64,000 nt of DNA from Parietaria judaica (GCA_954871525.1 OX940862.1:34278232-34342231); one strand, 5' to 3'; shown: positions 21,001 through 35,454, counted from the stretch's first letter. The notes: generated by a model not told the origin, from the sequence alone. Numbers and translations are program-made.

Positions 21001-23610
21001 ATTTTCAATAACTACTGGTAAACAGTATTATACTGGGTGAAAGTTATCAACCAGAATACCCGACAAAAAATATTGCTCTTAAGAGAAAAAGTATTTTGAT
21101 TATTTTAAGAGGCAGAACGACTATGCACAGGACTAGTTGACGGTTTATAAAATCATAGGATCCCACGCCCTTCAAGCTAGCTTTTGAAGGAGAGTTCTAC
21201 TCATGGGCTAGGTTCCTATCACAAATCAACCCTGAAGCAGCGCAGATCAGAACGGACAGCTCAAGTATAAGGTTCCTTACCTCTGAAATCGAGCCCTATA
21301 AGACCTCATTGAGTGTGATTGAAATCGTTCCTTTAGCTCCGTAATCACAGACCTGACCTGAATATATCTTTGCCAAAATAAAGCAAACAAAATGAGAAAG
21401 TTATAGAAGCTGACACAAGTATGCACTACCAAATTCGTATGCATTCATACGCTGATGTTATACATAAAAGAGAACGAAATGCTTACCGAAGTCAATTTTG
21501 AGTATTCTGCATCTGAAAGCAACTGAACTGATGTAGTCTCCAGAAGATAAAGCTATATAAACAAAAGAAAACAAGGACACAATTAGTAAAGCTCAATGGT
21601 AAAAACAAAAAATAGTGACGATCATTAGTTTCAATGCTGTAAAACTGAAGGAAGCAGACAGTGTCAGATATTCTCAAGGAAGCAAACCCGGGAATCATTT
21701 TGTTTTACATACCTCGCCAAACGGAACATATGAAGGTAAGTATGGCACTCGGCCCCATTTCCTACCATCCACACTTTTAGTACTGTTTTTCCGTTCAAGT
21801 TTACCACTAGCGGCCAGTTCCGGTTGCTCTTTACTAGCATCAGGTATAGGCGTAAGAGATATTCCATCGGAACCTTCCCGGATTTCAAGAGACTGGGCTT
21901 CCACCTCTTCATCTTCACCCGAGCTTCCAGAATCTGAGGTAGGAAATGCTCCAACCGAACCGACTTTGTCCCCTCTGTACTTACTTATATGTCGCCTTAT
22001 GCTATCTAGTGGAACTAGCCGAGAAAGTCTCCAAAAGGAAGTCTGTACAGGCCCTAAGCCAAGAACCAACTGTTCACCTTCATTCTCTCTAACTTTATCA
22101 GCAGATTCCTCACGTTTTGATGAGAGTAGATTATTATTTTCATTGTAATGATGAAAATAAGCAGGAGACAGAATGCGAGGTACGAGATCTTCAGGAATGC
22201 AGTAACTTTTGAAGTAATGCTGCCAGCCTTTTCTATGAACATAACTGCAATAGAAACGACAACCGTGTAAGGAACTTTTTCTCAATACAGTGGAGAAGAG
22301 CTTGAATAATCACAGAAGAGACGTACTCTTTTAAAGCATCATTCCCAACCGGGGGCTGGGAAAATGTAATGCATTTTATCTGTACAGCTTCATTCTCTTT
22401 TAACGAAGATGACGCAGCTATAACCCTCAAAATAGCGAGGGTAGCTAATGCAGCCACCTACGCACATAAGGGCAAGTATAAAACGCGTAACTAAATCACA
22501 AGAATATAACGTACAGTCATGTAATCGTATGCAAACTTACTGCTCCACCAAGTGAATGACCGCATAGCACAAGCTTCCTCTTCTTCTTCTGAGCCAATCT
22601 GTACAGCTCCAATGCGGGAATCCCTTTAGCGCGAGCAAGAAAACCCTGAGAAAAAATGGCGTCGTGAAAACGAAGTACGATGGAAAAACTGACATGAAAA
22701 AGGAACTTAAGGTTCTGCTATTGTACCCGATGAGCAGCAGGTTTTGCCGTAGACTTGTTATTCGGCTTCTTAGATTTGGATTCAAGTGGATTCCAAACAT
22801 TCTCCTTCCGATTTTCACTCTGATCGGATTTGCCCGCTTCAGTTCCATCAATGGCTTCCAACCCATCTTCGTGGAATATAGCACCTTGCAGGATATTGGC
22901 ATCGGCAATGACATCCCTTCGTCACGGGCAAAAACGAAATCATATTTTCGAAGAAGCGAAGAAGATTTCACAAACTACTCGTTGGAATTGAATAACCCCA
23001 ATGTACCTACTTGTACTGCTTAGTTCCAATGAAGGACGCAAACAGTGTATCCCCTGCTTCTGCCAACAAGTACCTGAACTCATCAACCAAAGAAAACATG
23101 GAGCCTTCACAATCCGATAGACATTTTCGAGGAGATCACTCAGCTAAGAAGAGACCGACCTGTGAGCAACGTGATCGGAGGACGGCTGGACGCGCTCGAG
23201 AGAAATTACTTGATCTCCAAAGTCGGCCTTGAATCTGTTCACCGCTCGAATCACTTCGTTCGAAGGCCTCTGCAATTGTCGCTCGCGCAATGACGCAATC
23301 GAGGAGAAAAGCAAGCAGAAAGCGAAAACCTATCATCATCGCGAGCGATCGGTACCTTGTAGACGCACTCGGAGAGGACCATGCAGCAGAGAATGTCGTG
23401 CAGATCAGCGACGGAGTCGGCCTTGACGGCGAGGCAGAGCTGGCGGCGGCGGCGCTCGTACTCCTTCTGGAGCTTGTTCCGCTGCTCCCGGTCGCCGGGG
23501 TCCCACGGCGGCCACTTCATCCGCCATTGGAGAGGTCCCCAGGAGACCTTGAGGAACTTGGCCTTCTGCTCTCTGATCCACGACTCCACACGGCTGTGAA
23601 TCGCCTCCAT
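18054..23610 (-). CDS. Class-3 lipase fused to a P-loop GTPase-like domain (At3g07400-type), 14 exons
   Basis: Exons: 23356-23610, 23160-23269, 23011-23073, 22727-22916, 22541-22645, 22327-22457, 21713-22244, 21487-21552, 21281-21357, 20300-20581, 19650-19977, 19418-19564, 18395-18925, 18054-18242. All introns are GT-AG and in phase; they join to 1001 residues, close to the Arabidopsis homologue. The start is MEAIHSRVE at 23610; an upstream in-frame ATG only adds low-complexity sequence. The lipase half has the nucleophile elbow GHSLGG with Ser237, and YCIPEDLVPRILSPAYFHH after it. A Walker A motif GLEGAGKT lies at 711-718, split by intron 11, with a TNKF motif at 831-834 like the GTPase G4 motif. 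The C-terminus ends in a glycine-rich membrane segment (about 974-999) after a basic stretch, suggesting a tail anchor. Substrate and location are unproven. Confidence 0.93.
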
Positions 23611-26600
23611 CGCCAAGATCGCCGACGAGCTCTTCTTCTGTGCCGATTCTTTTTCTCTTTTCTTTTTAATCTTAAAAATGAATTTATTGTTTACCATATC
23701 GAACACATATTTTGTTTTTGTTTTTTATTATTAGTTAATTAATAGCCGTATAAGGACCGTGTATTTAATTTTTGTAATAATTCAAATTTATTTTATTTTC
23801 ATTATTGGATATTTTAATTTTCAATATTTTTAATTAAATGAACAAGACCAATTGGAGAAGTATATAATCGAGTTACCATTAAACCAAGTATTTAGTGAAT
23901 CAAGTTCACTTGCCCTAACAGTAAACTAGTACATGATTTTTTTAAAATTTTCAGTTCGATCGTAACGAGACGATACATTGTGTATATATATAATATTCAT
24001 CAATATTGCATGTTACATGTAATTTTAACTAATAATGTCATTTTAGTAAAAGAAGATCACTGAGAATTGATAAAAAAAAAAATTAAGTGTTTATATTAGT
24101 ATATTAATTCTAAATAAATTAAAAAATAAAAAATAAAAGAAATCGATATGAGAGAGTGTGTGTGTGTGTGTTTTTGTGGGAGTGAGGAGTGGCGTGGGGG
24201 ATTTGGATTTGCAGACTGGAGAAGCATATGCCGCGAATCACAAAGAATGTTATTTGCCTAGCAACATTTTTTTTCTAATGGATTTTCTTTTTTTAATTAA
24301 ATGGACTAGTACTTATTTATAAATTATTTTAAAACTTAACAGATCATTATCAGATTAAAAAATATATATAATATTTCACAAAAAGAAATATCCCATTTTC
24401 GTAAATATTAAATTAGAGAATTGGGCAAAATTAACCAAATCTACTAAAATAACTGAAACCAATTAAATTTGTTGTTTCATCTTTTTGTCTAATGTGAGCC
24501 GTGAGATATAGGTTTTGGTAAGAAAAAGACCCCAAAATCCCAGAATTTTAAGATTTTTCGTATAAAAAAAAAGTTGTAAAAGAGCCATTGCAAAAGTGAC
24601 CGTTACTTTTCTCGTAACGTTAATATATAAGTCATTTCATTAAATCTTTATGATTTTTACTCCTGTAAATATCACAACAACACACACGTCGGTAATCATA
24701 GGCGAAAGTACGCCTAACACTACAAAATTCCTAGTTCCACCACTGTCGGTAATAGAAATAAACTACCTAGAAGAGCATCGACAGAGTAAGCGACTAATCA
24801 CACGCCGGAATGCTGTCAGCGCGGGAAGCTCCGGGGCGCTTAGTATTAACACTGCTGGCATCCGCAACAAGAAACGGTTATGGTTGTCTTCGCTGGTTGG
24901 TGATGGATTAGAAGCTAACATTTAATTAATTCAACGACCCAAGTATTGTAGAGGATTTTCAGTAAATATCTAATTTTGGGCCTTACATTTTATTGGGCTA
25001 TCTCATACTGGATTAAGCCCATAGGCTGATTGAAATATACAGTACCAATTTTGACATATATTATTAGTTATGTTTAAATATATATATATATATATATATA
25101 TATGAGATATAATCATAAACTATAGTATACGTGACGTGACTATACGTCAAAAAAACATTATCCCATTTGGAAATATTTTTTAAGATACAGAAAATTTATA
25201 TTTTGTTACGGTTGGAAATACATATATATTTTTCTTCAAAATATCAAATACTAAAAAATAATATTTTCTTGCCAGTGTCATTTTATCTAGGAAGAAAAGA
25301 TCGAAAACCAATAATCGTTTGATTGTGTACACCGCCGGATAAATTGTCGGGTTTTTAAAATGATAACTAATTGTGCTGGCCATATTTAACGGATGACAAG
25401 GATGTGTAACTCTCGGCCTAGCTTTGCATTTCAGCGACCATGAGTCATGACATTACATTTTCAATACAATAATGTATAAAATATAATAATTTGAACTAAA
25501 TTTTACGGTAACCAGTTAGCGGTTTTCCACAACTTTACCACTGAAAACTCTCGATCTTATAATTCTTCCATGTAATTTTAATTCGGAACTTTCAGGTTCA
25601 TAAACACATCTATTTCCATTTATTGGTATAAATAAGTGTTGGATAAGAAAATTATGTGTATCGTGCATAATTACAACATTTGTTACAAGTTTATTCGAAT
25701 AAAAAAAATGCTGCGTGTGTAAGGATTTGAAAACAAAATAACAAGAACATTTGTCACATAAACCAAGGGCAGAAATGTTACCAAATAAGGCAAAATAGTA
25801 TATTTTTAAAAGGAGGGAAAAAAAGGCTAACTTTCTAATTAATATATACATATTGCTATTATAACTGTTGTTTCATGAGCTGATATTTGAGGGTGTTTTT
25901 TTTTTTAAGAATTATAATTTTGTATTCATTAACCATTCTCGGCTAACATGTATTTATTGTGACACATCACCAATCTTACATAGTAGTAACTAAAGTACGT
26001 AGTACATAAAGTGTGATATTTGAGCAAATATTGTACTACTTGATAGTTGATATTTGATAGTTGATTTTGAACAACTTGCAAAAATGTCAGAAACATGTTG
26101 TGAAGATGTGATATTGAAAACGAGTCATCTTTGTATGGATCGAAAACCATTTTTTATTATCTTTTTCCTTTGCAAATCCATCAAGCTTCCTTTCACCACA
26201 CAGCACATGAATGGACCACTCTTTATATATAGTTTGAATAAATGCCAAAAGACCCATTTTGGGCTTTAGAAACGCACGTTAACATATACAATGACGCATC
26301 AAAATAAATAACGAAGTATATGTATATGTATCTATCATATATGGCGAATGAGCACGGGTGATTTAGTTATTTCTATATGTAAAATCTTCATTACGCTCGG
26401 AAGAATGTACAAGTGTTTAGGGTTATATGGTAGAGAGAGAGTGCCAAAAGGATTAATCTACCCTAATACAATAATAATTAGAATAATAGATATGCTAATA
26501 CTTAGCTATATATGTTAGAGAGAACTATAAACTAACTTTGTGATAAGTTGATGGTTGATTTCATTTTCATGCATAGAACATACTTGCTCTAATATTAGCT

Positions 26601-29172
26601 TTCCAACGGTATATCATATGAGTCAATCCGATGCTCGGTTAAAGAGTTATCGAGTTTTAAAGTTTTAAGGAGAAGAGAGAAAAATAAATTTGGAGAGAGA
26701 ATATGAGAAAAAAAAATGAACGTGAAATGTCAAAATGTAGCTCTTAATGGATAAGACTTGAGTGTAGATCTGGCCGAATATGTGGATAATCAGACTCATT
26801 AAGATGTTTAATAAAAAAAATACAAATGCACTTAATGACTACAAATCTACACCGAATTCTAAACAAACACGACCCGGCAGTCATCATATATATCAACGCA
26901 AGAGAGAGCACTCTACTTCATTATAGTTGTTTGAACTTTGAACTACACAATATATCCGAATGGCCATTTATATTTATCCATTTCTCTCTCGCAAAAGCCC
27001 GTATTTATCCACCTTTTCCTTTGTAGTTTTTTTTTTTTGGCCACGTGTCATGTGAAAAAATGTAACAGTATATGGTTCAAGAACCTAAAAATAATGGCAA
27101 TTAAGCTACGTATGGATGAGACTTTAGATCTTTGTTTGATAACTCCATCAAAACAATAATACTGTTTCAGTTCCACATTAGGTTTCTTTCTGTTTAAAAC
27201 ACATGACTTAAACTCTTTTCTTTCTCATGATTATTATTTATTTATAATAGTCACCAATCACAAACAGCACTGTGAGTCTGTGACATATGGCCCATGATCG
27301 ATCATTTTCCATAATCTCAATAATCTTTTTCTTTTAACCATTTTCCGTTTCCTGGAAGAATGGAATTCGGAACTCAATATATATATATAAATTTGATTTG
27401 ATAATAACCATATTGTCTGATTCTGATTTCTCAATTACAATACTATTTTTCAGTTTCACCACAAGCATTTAATCGAAACTACTATTTTATTCACTCCTAA
27501 AATATTAAGAAATAGGCTATCTTGTGGTCCAACTCTTTTAAATTTAATAATTAATTAATCCGTTAAAGAGCTTGGTTTCACTTTCCTCTATTATAATAGT
27601 GAAGCCCACATGATGATCAAAGATCAATTATTGTTCTTAATTTAATTTAATTATTCTTTTTCTATTATATTAAAATTAACTAGATAGAAGAAAATAATTG
27701 ACCGTTAAGAACATTTGAAAGCTGCATGTAATTGTTTTTGTCTCCCAAAAGATTATCAATGGACCAAACTAGTAATCAATTATATATGTTTTCCTTTTAA
27801 TTGCAAAATTTGATCGTTAGAGGGAGAGAAGTGGTTCTTTTGTACCACGAGACACACCTCACCTTTTCTAAATGCTTATATAATTATATGTCATTTGTTG
27901 GTATTTCTTTTTCTCGTTCAAATTTGTGATGCCAAAATCTAGATAATCCATGGTAATTGATTAATGCTTTTAGATAAACTATAGTTTAGACACAAGTTCA
28001 CATTATTAGTATCATAATTCGATATTGGCGGAATAATGAATTACATCTCGGGATGGATTTATTTTTTTATTTTTTCTAAATGTTATACTTGAAGGGATTA
28101 TATTTAAATTTTAATAAAATAAAAGGGGGTTACGAGAATTTACACTACAAAATTTATATAGTGGAGCTAAAGAATTTAAAAAATCAATCTAAAGCCTAAA
28201 TGTAATGGAGCTCTCAATTTCAGAACATTGAATATAATATATTCAAATTTATGTAAATATAATGACATCAGAAGCCTATTTTTACAAAAGCTGATATATT
28301 CTACAAGCACTGGGATTAAAATCTTGTTTGAATGTTTCTACTAAATCCTTTGCAAAATAGGTAATTGTTTGAACATGTTTGCAATTATAGCTCTCAACTT
28401 TATAAGTAGAATTAAAACTTTCAATTTTAAATTAGTACAAATACACTTGAATGCAACTGTTATAAATTTTTTGATTTCATTTAATCTAAAATACATGGTA
28501 AGATATAACAGTATGTAATTTTTTTTTTTGTAAAAACAAACTACTAAATGATTGCTAAGTACAGTTTTTGTTTGTCATTATGATCAATAATGAAAAAAAT
28601 AATAATTATTAACAAAATTTAAAACATATAGATACAATTATATAATTTTAAAGCTCAAATTGTGCAGATACAACGAGGTTAAATTAAAGTCGAAGAGAAT
28701 GTGCAAACGACAAAAGTTAAGATTGAAGATATTGAATGTTATTTTTATTTTTAAAATAAAAAATGCTAGTCATTGTTCAAACTTAAAGTTGGAGGAGTAT
28801 TACCGCAAGGCAGAATAAGACAATGCAATGATTTATTACTACGTATAAGTAAAGTTGTTAATGATAATCGAGATACACTCAATTAGATGTTCAAATTACA
28901 ACGTTGAATGATTAAGAGCTTCACCTAAAGCAAAAACAAAGGTTAAAGAAGGTCTCATGATTTGTGAACCAACTTTTGTTAGCTTTTCCTTTGTTTTATA
29001 CTTTTATTTATTTATTTTAATTGAGTAAAAGGGGTCCAACAGTCCCACCAAAAGAGAAGCATCTTCGTCCAAGCAATTGGGGACAGAAAAAGCAGGGATA
29101 TAATCATTCCATCACAGGTCACAATGTCTCACACACACACATATGATATATATATATATATATATATATATA
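23611..29172. other. AT-rich intergenic DNA
   Basis: No gene supported in about 5.5 kb. Upstream of the lipase start this should include its promoter. A small GC-rich patch (about 24690-24910) contains CCTAGTTCCACCACTG near 24732, which looks like one end of a hAT element without a visible partner. A (GT)n stretch lies near 24160 and a (TA)n run at about 25079-25103. The rest is poly-A/T-rich with only short random ORFs. Confidence 0.55.
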
Positions 29173-30063
29173 GAAAACTATGGCAAAAATACTCAATCTT
29201 TGATCAATCTACCTTCCATGTATTCAAATTTTAAAGTTGGCGGCAAAAATACCCAACGTGTGTTCACAATAACTTTGGCATAAAAATGTTAATTTTTTCT
29301 TTAACATCCGCCATGTGGCCGTTAGTGGCAAAAATACACAAACTTTTTTTTTTAATTATTTTTAGTTTATATTTTTTTCTTTACTTGATTAGTAATAATT
29401 ACTTGAAATTACAAATACATGGAATAACACAAAATTTAGTCAAAACATCAATTGATTTCTTATTGTGCTTGTATAAGCTACATTTGCTAATAGAAATCTT
29501 ATTACTATGAGAAATTTTAAGCATTATGTTACATGTATTTTAAGTAATTGAACAAGCTTTTGAAAATAGGTATTCGGATTTCTGGATACGGATACGGGTA
29601 GTGGTTTTCGGATACCCGGAAAACCGGATCTGGATACGGGTAGTTTAAAAAACCAGATACCCGCTCCGGTTACAGCACTAATTACCATTTTCATTGGTAA
29701 TTGACCGTTGTATATCGAATTAATACATTCAATTAATGTCTCCGTATTGAAGAAAAAAAATGGCTCTTAAGAATATATGCCGGAAAAAAGTATAATCGAT
29801 AATCAATAGGGCTTGATTAGTAGTAATTGGCTAAAATACCTCCCTTGGGATCCCTTAAAATTCATACCCTTAAATACCCGTGCTAAGAAATATGAATAGT
29901 GCCGAAGGAAACTATTAACACATGGCGGATGTTAACGGAAAAAATAATGCTTTCATGCCAAAGTCACGGTCAACGCACGTTGGGTATTTTTGCCGCCAGT
30001 TTTAAAGGTTGGATACACGGGAGGCAAGTTAACCAAAGGTTGGATATTTTTGCCGTAGTTTTC
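29173..30063. mobile_element. Non-autonomous DNA transposon with long terminal inverted repeats (Mutator-like?)
   Basis: The left arm (29173 to about 29335) and right arm (about 29905-30063) are inverted copies: GAAAACTATGGCAAAAATA on the left, GAAAACTACGGCAAAAATAT when the right end is read on the minus strand. GGCGGCAAAAATACCCAACG and ACATCCGCCATGTG also recur in both. There is no coding capacity. The middle (29580-29690) carries several GGATACGGGTAG-type motifs that may be a nested insertion. A (TA)n run abuts the left end, so the target duplication is not readable. The end resembles the elements at 35455 and 62516. Confidence 0.75.
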
Positions 30064-31604
30064 CCTTTATATAATATATTAATTTTATTGCGGCATTAGT
30101 TTCTTTTTCCTACCTATTTTTTTTTTATAAATAATTTAATCTATTTTAAAATTAATTTAACCTATTTAATTAAATTTTGGATATGCCGTTAATTTTTAAA
30201 CATGTGCTATATATTTGTTTATATATTTAACGAATAAAAAAATTAGAAAAAATAAAATTATAACATTAAAAAAATTGACGATACGAAATAGATCCCTATT
30301 ATTACGAAAATTAAATAGTTAATTATGGTGTGTCTTTTTAACGTATATACATCTTTTTCTAGACAAAGGGAAGAAAAAAAAAAAAGCACGAGTAATGAAA
30401 GGGACGAAGAGGAAAAGAAGGCATGAGCAAGGGACCATTTCCTAAAGACGCATATAATAAAGTCAAAATGATTCTCATTTGGTGAGGTGAAAAAAACCAC
30501 CCACCAAATCGCTTTAATTTAACACAAATCACATTTGAATTCTTACTTTCTAATCTCGTCATGTGTTAACCAAAGTGTAGTTCTTATTCTACAAGCACTA
30601 GACTGATTAGTCATATTCATATATATAAATATATATATTATATTATGAAAGAGAAAGACAACCCACGTCTATCGATGCTAGTCTTTTTCAATGGTAACTT
30701 TTTATATTTGTTTTACACGTGGCATAATCTACAAAGCATTAGGTTCAATGAGTTGGTGTTTATTGTCTTTGAAACTTGGCACAAACTAGCTCCTTTTCAA
30801 TAGAGTTGTTAACTTTTGATTTTCAAAGTGCTATTAATTGCTAAAACAAACAAACAAAGTTTGATCAACTCATTGATGTAATATTGAATTGGAGCTTGTG
30901 GTCCGTCCCTCCATATACGAACTTGTGGTTGCTAACGAATTTGGATTAGATTTCGGAGTTTTTACAACATAAGTATCTAATTTTATATAGTAAGTATATA
31001 TTGTTAATCTCTTTTTTATCGGTAACAATAGATCACAAAATAGTATCGAACTCTAATTTTGTCTATATCGATATCAATTGTTCATCAACCGATAAGATAA
31101 AAGTCGCACAAAATTAAACACAAAAAAAAATCCTCTCAACAAAATGGTTTTATGAATATATACTTTTTTTTTTTTCACTTTGCAATGCGCAAGAGGCAAT
31201 ATGTTACTTATTTTACGGAGTATCGCTGTCAAAAATTATATTTTTAATAAAAATTAAAAGATATTGCAATTGAAATCAAGGTTGAAGAAATAGACAAAAT
31301 ACATAAGCAACTGCAAAATAATTTTACGACACGTTCAAAATTTACTCTTTTTTATTTTTATTTTTATCTTTAATTATGTTTATTTAGCCCGCTAATTTTT
31401 TTATCATGGATCCGTCACTGACTAGAAGACCTGTTATACTAGAATCTACAAAAGAAAATAGAAGCAAACGGGCGTGTATAATATTCCGAACAGAAATCAA
31501 GCCATGTTACAAGAAAAAAAGGTGGTATAGATAGAAACTTATGAATCTGTAACAAAGTGATCTTCAGGGATAAAGAATATTACAAAGTGATCATGTCAAC
31601 AAGA
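30064..31604. other. AT-rich intergenic DNA 3' of the DOMON-b561 gene
   Basis: I see no gene. The last ~150 bases are probably the 3' untranslated region of the minus-strand gene ending at 31605. GGATCCGTCACTG at about 31408 resembles a hAT end but no partner is visible. Confidence 0.5.
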
Positions 31605-33081
31605 TCACATTGAAAGCGGTCTTTCCGTGCCTTGTCCGTTCCCGAACCCGTCGTACGGCTTTGTTGACTTGTTTGACTTCTTCCGCAATACGACAACCCA
31701 AGTGATCGCCTCGAGCAACAGGGAAACCGCGCCCAACGTGACAATGGTGATCAAGTAGGCCGACTTCCACTGCTTCTCTGGGTTGAGGATGTTGAGGCCT
31801 TTGAACACGTTGAAGATGCCAAGCGCGAGGATGGCGTACCCGACGCCATGATGGTACACGTTCCAGTAGAATCGGAACTTGTGATCCTTCTTCGGTCTCA
31901 AAAACAAGGCGAAGATCTACAGAGCAACAAAGATCCACCATTTCAGTTTCTTACAAAAATCGAACGTGCCATTTCAAAAATAGGAAAGGATTACGGGTCC
32001 TCGAGTGTTTCACCTGCACGGTTGCGAGGGTGAAGAGGGCGATCCCGATGTTGCGGTGATTTGTGTACTGGATGCCTACCGATTCACCTCCAAGCTTCAA
32101 TCCTGTGGCCCAGCCTGCAACTCCAATGGCGTAGCCCGACATCTGGCAGAAGATATGAACGTAGAACCACCCCGGATCCGCAGACTCGAACGTCCTCACA
32201 TACCTCGCGACCATGGCTCCGACCGGAAACAGAATTCCCCAGCTCACAGCATTCAATATCCCATGAATCTGACAAATACAAAAGTTCAACAAAATTCCAC
32301 CTTTACGAATTCTCTAATCATCAGAAAACATAATCAAATTCAATCTTCCATGGAAACTATGACAAATTTACCAAATTCAAAACTTTCCCACTCGAGAAAC
32401 CCCAATTGTCTTCATCATATCAAACATAGAAATGAATCAAAGCCTTACATTTTTCCTCTTGGTCCTCGAATCCACCGAACTGGCCGTGCTCGTGGTCGTG
32501 GTCGCGGTCGCGCCAGTGAGGCTGAGCTTTCCTTTGGCGTTCAGATTCGGAGGCTGGAAATCGTGGCGGGAAGGAACACCGCCGGCGACGGAGGGCCCCA
32601 CCTGCCAGACGTGGTTGACGCTCACGGCGTTCGCCGGGACCTTCACCTTCGCGAAGATCCGCATGACTCCATTGCTGCTCTCGGCGCTCAGGTCCCAGAC
32701 CTCGAACGAGAGCTTCGACTCCACGACGGAGCTGTACGAGCTTATCGCGAAGGTCTTGGCCGTGACGGAGCCGTCGGAGCCCTTGAACGCGATCAGCGAC
32801 TGCGCTCCGGCCATGCCCTCGCCGGTCGGGTTGACCGCCCACGCAACCCACCCGTCGGGCTTCGGCGGCGCGGCGGCGAAGGCGACGGAGAGCGAGGAGT
32901 TGGCCTTGTCGTAGGAGTAGTGGAGGTAGGAGGTTAGGGTTGGGAGGTCGAGGCAGTTGGAGAAGACGGCGTTGTTGGTGAAGCTCTGGGTCTTGCATGT
33001 CTGGGAGAGGACCGGCGAGAGTAGCAGAGTCGCCGCCAACGTCAGGAAAAGCGAAATCCCGAGGATTGGCGAAGACGCCAT
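31605..33081 (-). CDS. Cytochrome b561 and DOMON domain-containing protein, three exons
   Basis: Exons 32449-33081, 32014-32268 and 31605-31916 join in phase to 399 residues. The start at 33081 puts a clean signal peptide (MASSPILG, then a hydrophobic run up to SQTCK) at the N-terminus; an upstream in-frame ATG at 33168 would bury it. The DOMON domain (about 30-190) has GMAGAQ and NHVWQVGP, the heme-binding signature region of this family. The b561 half has about five membrane segments and the four expected heme histidines: His213 (IHGILNA), His249 (YVHIF), His282 (TNHRN) and His318 or His319 (VYHHG). Such proteins carry electrons across the plasma membrane, probably using ascorbate inside. 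It is a same-strand paralogue, for the DOMON part, of the gene at 41619-42353. Confidence 0.95.
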
Positions 33082-35454
33082 TGCCGGAGAACCACGGAGC
33101 TCGAAGGAGAGAGAGAGAGAGAGGAATGGCCGGGAAATGGGCGTGAGAGATTTAGAAAGCTTTCCCACTAAATATGGCGGAATCGTAGAGCCTTTTGCTC
33201 GTCCGAAAACAAAACAGCACTAGTTTCCAGCTGTATTACTCATTTGCCCCTGTTTCCAAGTTTTGTCTCATTTTAGCCCTTGATAGTTTTTTTTTTTTTT
33301 TTTTTAAACCTCCTTGATAGTTGACATAATACAATGAAATCAAATAATTTGCCGTTAAAATTATTTGATTTTAGGGTTATTGACTTATTGTCATATCTTG
33401 GTATAATGAAAAATATATTTAAGTTTTACTTTATTAACGATTTAGAAAGTTCATATCGAGTAAGTATAAAATGGGTTTATTCAAACCGCAATAACGTAGA
33501 TCTTGAATACATTCGGCACAGGAAAAAAAATTGAGTATATGCTAACTCAGTTAATTACACGTTGGATATGTCTTTCAGGGTTAACTCTTATATATTTATA
33601 AGAACTTTTTTCGCGATAATATATCACATACCAAAACCTCTTAAATACTAATTGAACTCCTAAAAGGTGTTTAGTGTTTTGGATTTCGAGTTGGTTGAAG
33701 TTCCACCCCCTCGTCACAACAATAGCGAAATAATCCGGTAAAATAATATTATATTGTGTCTATCTCTTAATAAGTAATTATGTATTAAATAATGCGCTTC
33801 ATTAAGTATCATAAATTTCGACAAATGAGAAGAGCAAATTCTGATATTTTTAACTTTATTAAACATCGTGCTTTTCAGGCAAGGGATCGTAATCGTAAAT
33901 CTATCTTTGTCGTTTATAAAAATGGGCTTCATGCTTGTTAACAAGGTCAAAGGCCATTAATAAAGTAAAAAAAAATCAATCAAGGAAAAAGTCAAGACAA
34001 GGCGATGAAGACTGAAGAAATCCGCTAAGTGTCGAAGAAGATAGGCGATGAGATAAAAAGGCGACGAGGCCAAAAGGCGATGAGGCTGTAAGCGGCAAGA
34101 GATGCACTAAGAAACTGGTCGATGAGGTCTCTATAAAGGACTCGTCGATAAGAACTCATCGCCACAAAACAGTTTTACGAAGACAACGACATGAAAACAA
34201 GTGATGAGAAGATAAGCAATGAGAGGTGAAAGGCGAGCGACGGAGGGCAATTAAGGCAATGAAAATGTTGCTTATGAAGTTTATATATATATCTATATAT
34301 ATATATATAATATGAGAATCTTTGGATTTCACTCTTACCTCCATAGTGACTCGAACTCAAGACCTCTAATGTCTCAAGCGGTGCTTGTTACCTCTAATGA
34401 TAATAGTTTTTAGCTGTTTGTACAATGTAATGAAGCTAAATGATTATGGCAATTACGAGCCAATTAAACTCAAATATAACCACTCATTTAAGATGATTAA
34501 AGAGAATCCTAGGTAGAGGAACTCTATAAATAATGAGTTTAGAGATTTAAAAATGGACCGGAAATTCTTGCAACTTACATAATACTTAATATACACACTT
34601 TCACAAATATCTATTTTCACGTTTTTTTCTCTCTTTTGATCCATTTTCGATTGTGTGATTGAGTTTTAACTGAAAGACCCAAGCTTCTAAATAACTTAAA
34701 AGTAAAATCATACAATTCGTAAATATGTGATTATTGCGTTGATTTTTCACCTTTAACTGCGTGTGTAGGACATGAGTGCCAAAAAATAAATTCAATAGGC
34801 CAAAATCACCAGGATACAAAATTTAAAGGCATAAATACAAAAAAAGTTTTAGAAAGTTATTGTTATCGAATAATAAGATGACGCGTGGTTAAGAGATGAC
34901 ATGGCTAATAATTTGGCATGTTGGCAAAGACAGGAATCCCTCGCGGTTTGACTGCGAGTGGACCATATTCCGTGAGAGCGAGAGTTGAAAAAGATAGGGT
35001 GTACGTGAAAATCACGCGCATCATGTGGGATGGAAAGCACATGAGGAGTACAGTGAATTATAGTTTTTAAATATCAACACAATTATGTTTATGGATATGT
35101 ATTTTAATCTTTATTTCTTGACAATTATAAGAGTCTAAATAAATATAAATATTTTCTTTCAAAATAAATAAATAAATATAAATATTTTAGTATTTTCTAT
35201 TTCAATAATACTAATATTGGGTGGTGCACTGGTGCACTTAATTTTACACGTCGAATAAAACAAGTATCGAAACTGTTTGGTTGGAAGATTCTTATTACAT
35301 AACAATAAGAAGAAGAAGAATAGGTGCTTGGAGCACTTTTTAATGTATGAAAATATCTCAACTTCATTAAAACTAATACATTTAAAATAGTAAGCTATTT
35401 AACGTCAAAAAATCTGTTAAGGGTTTTAAATAACAAAGTTTTACTTTTAATATA
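33082..35454. other. Intergenic DNA with repeat remnants
   Basis: The first ~200 bases should be the promoter of the DOMON-b561 gene. A stretch at about 33990-34235 has many near-repeats of GGCGATGAG / GGCGACGAG and looks like a decayed repeat. Near 34335-34400 a sequence on the minus strand (GAGTTCGAGTCAC) is similar to a tRNA B box and may be a SINE trace. Otherwise AT-rich with no gene. Confidence 0.45.

Noticed and set aside
24650..24925. Forward frame of 91 codons in a GC-richer patch
   Set aside because: No domain, no splice partners, and one edge looks like a hAT terminal repeat; probably a transposon fragment.
30900..31420. Complete hAT element ending in GGATCCGTCACTG
   Set aside because: No matching CAGTGACGGATCC start or 8-bp duplication could be found to the left.
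34335..34400. tRNA gene on the minus strand
   Set aside because: Only a B-box-like GAGTTCGAGTCAC is seen; no cloverleaf could be folded by eye.
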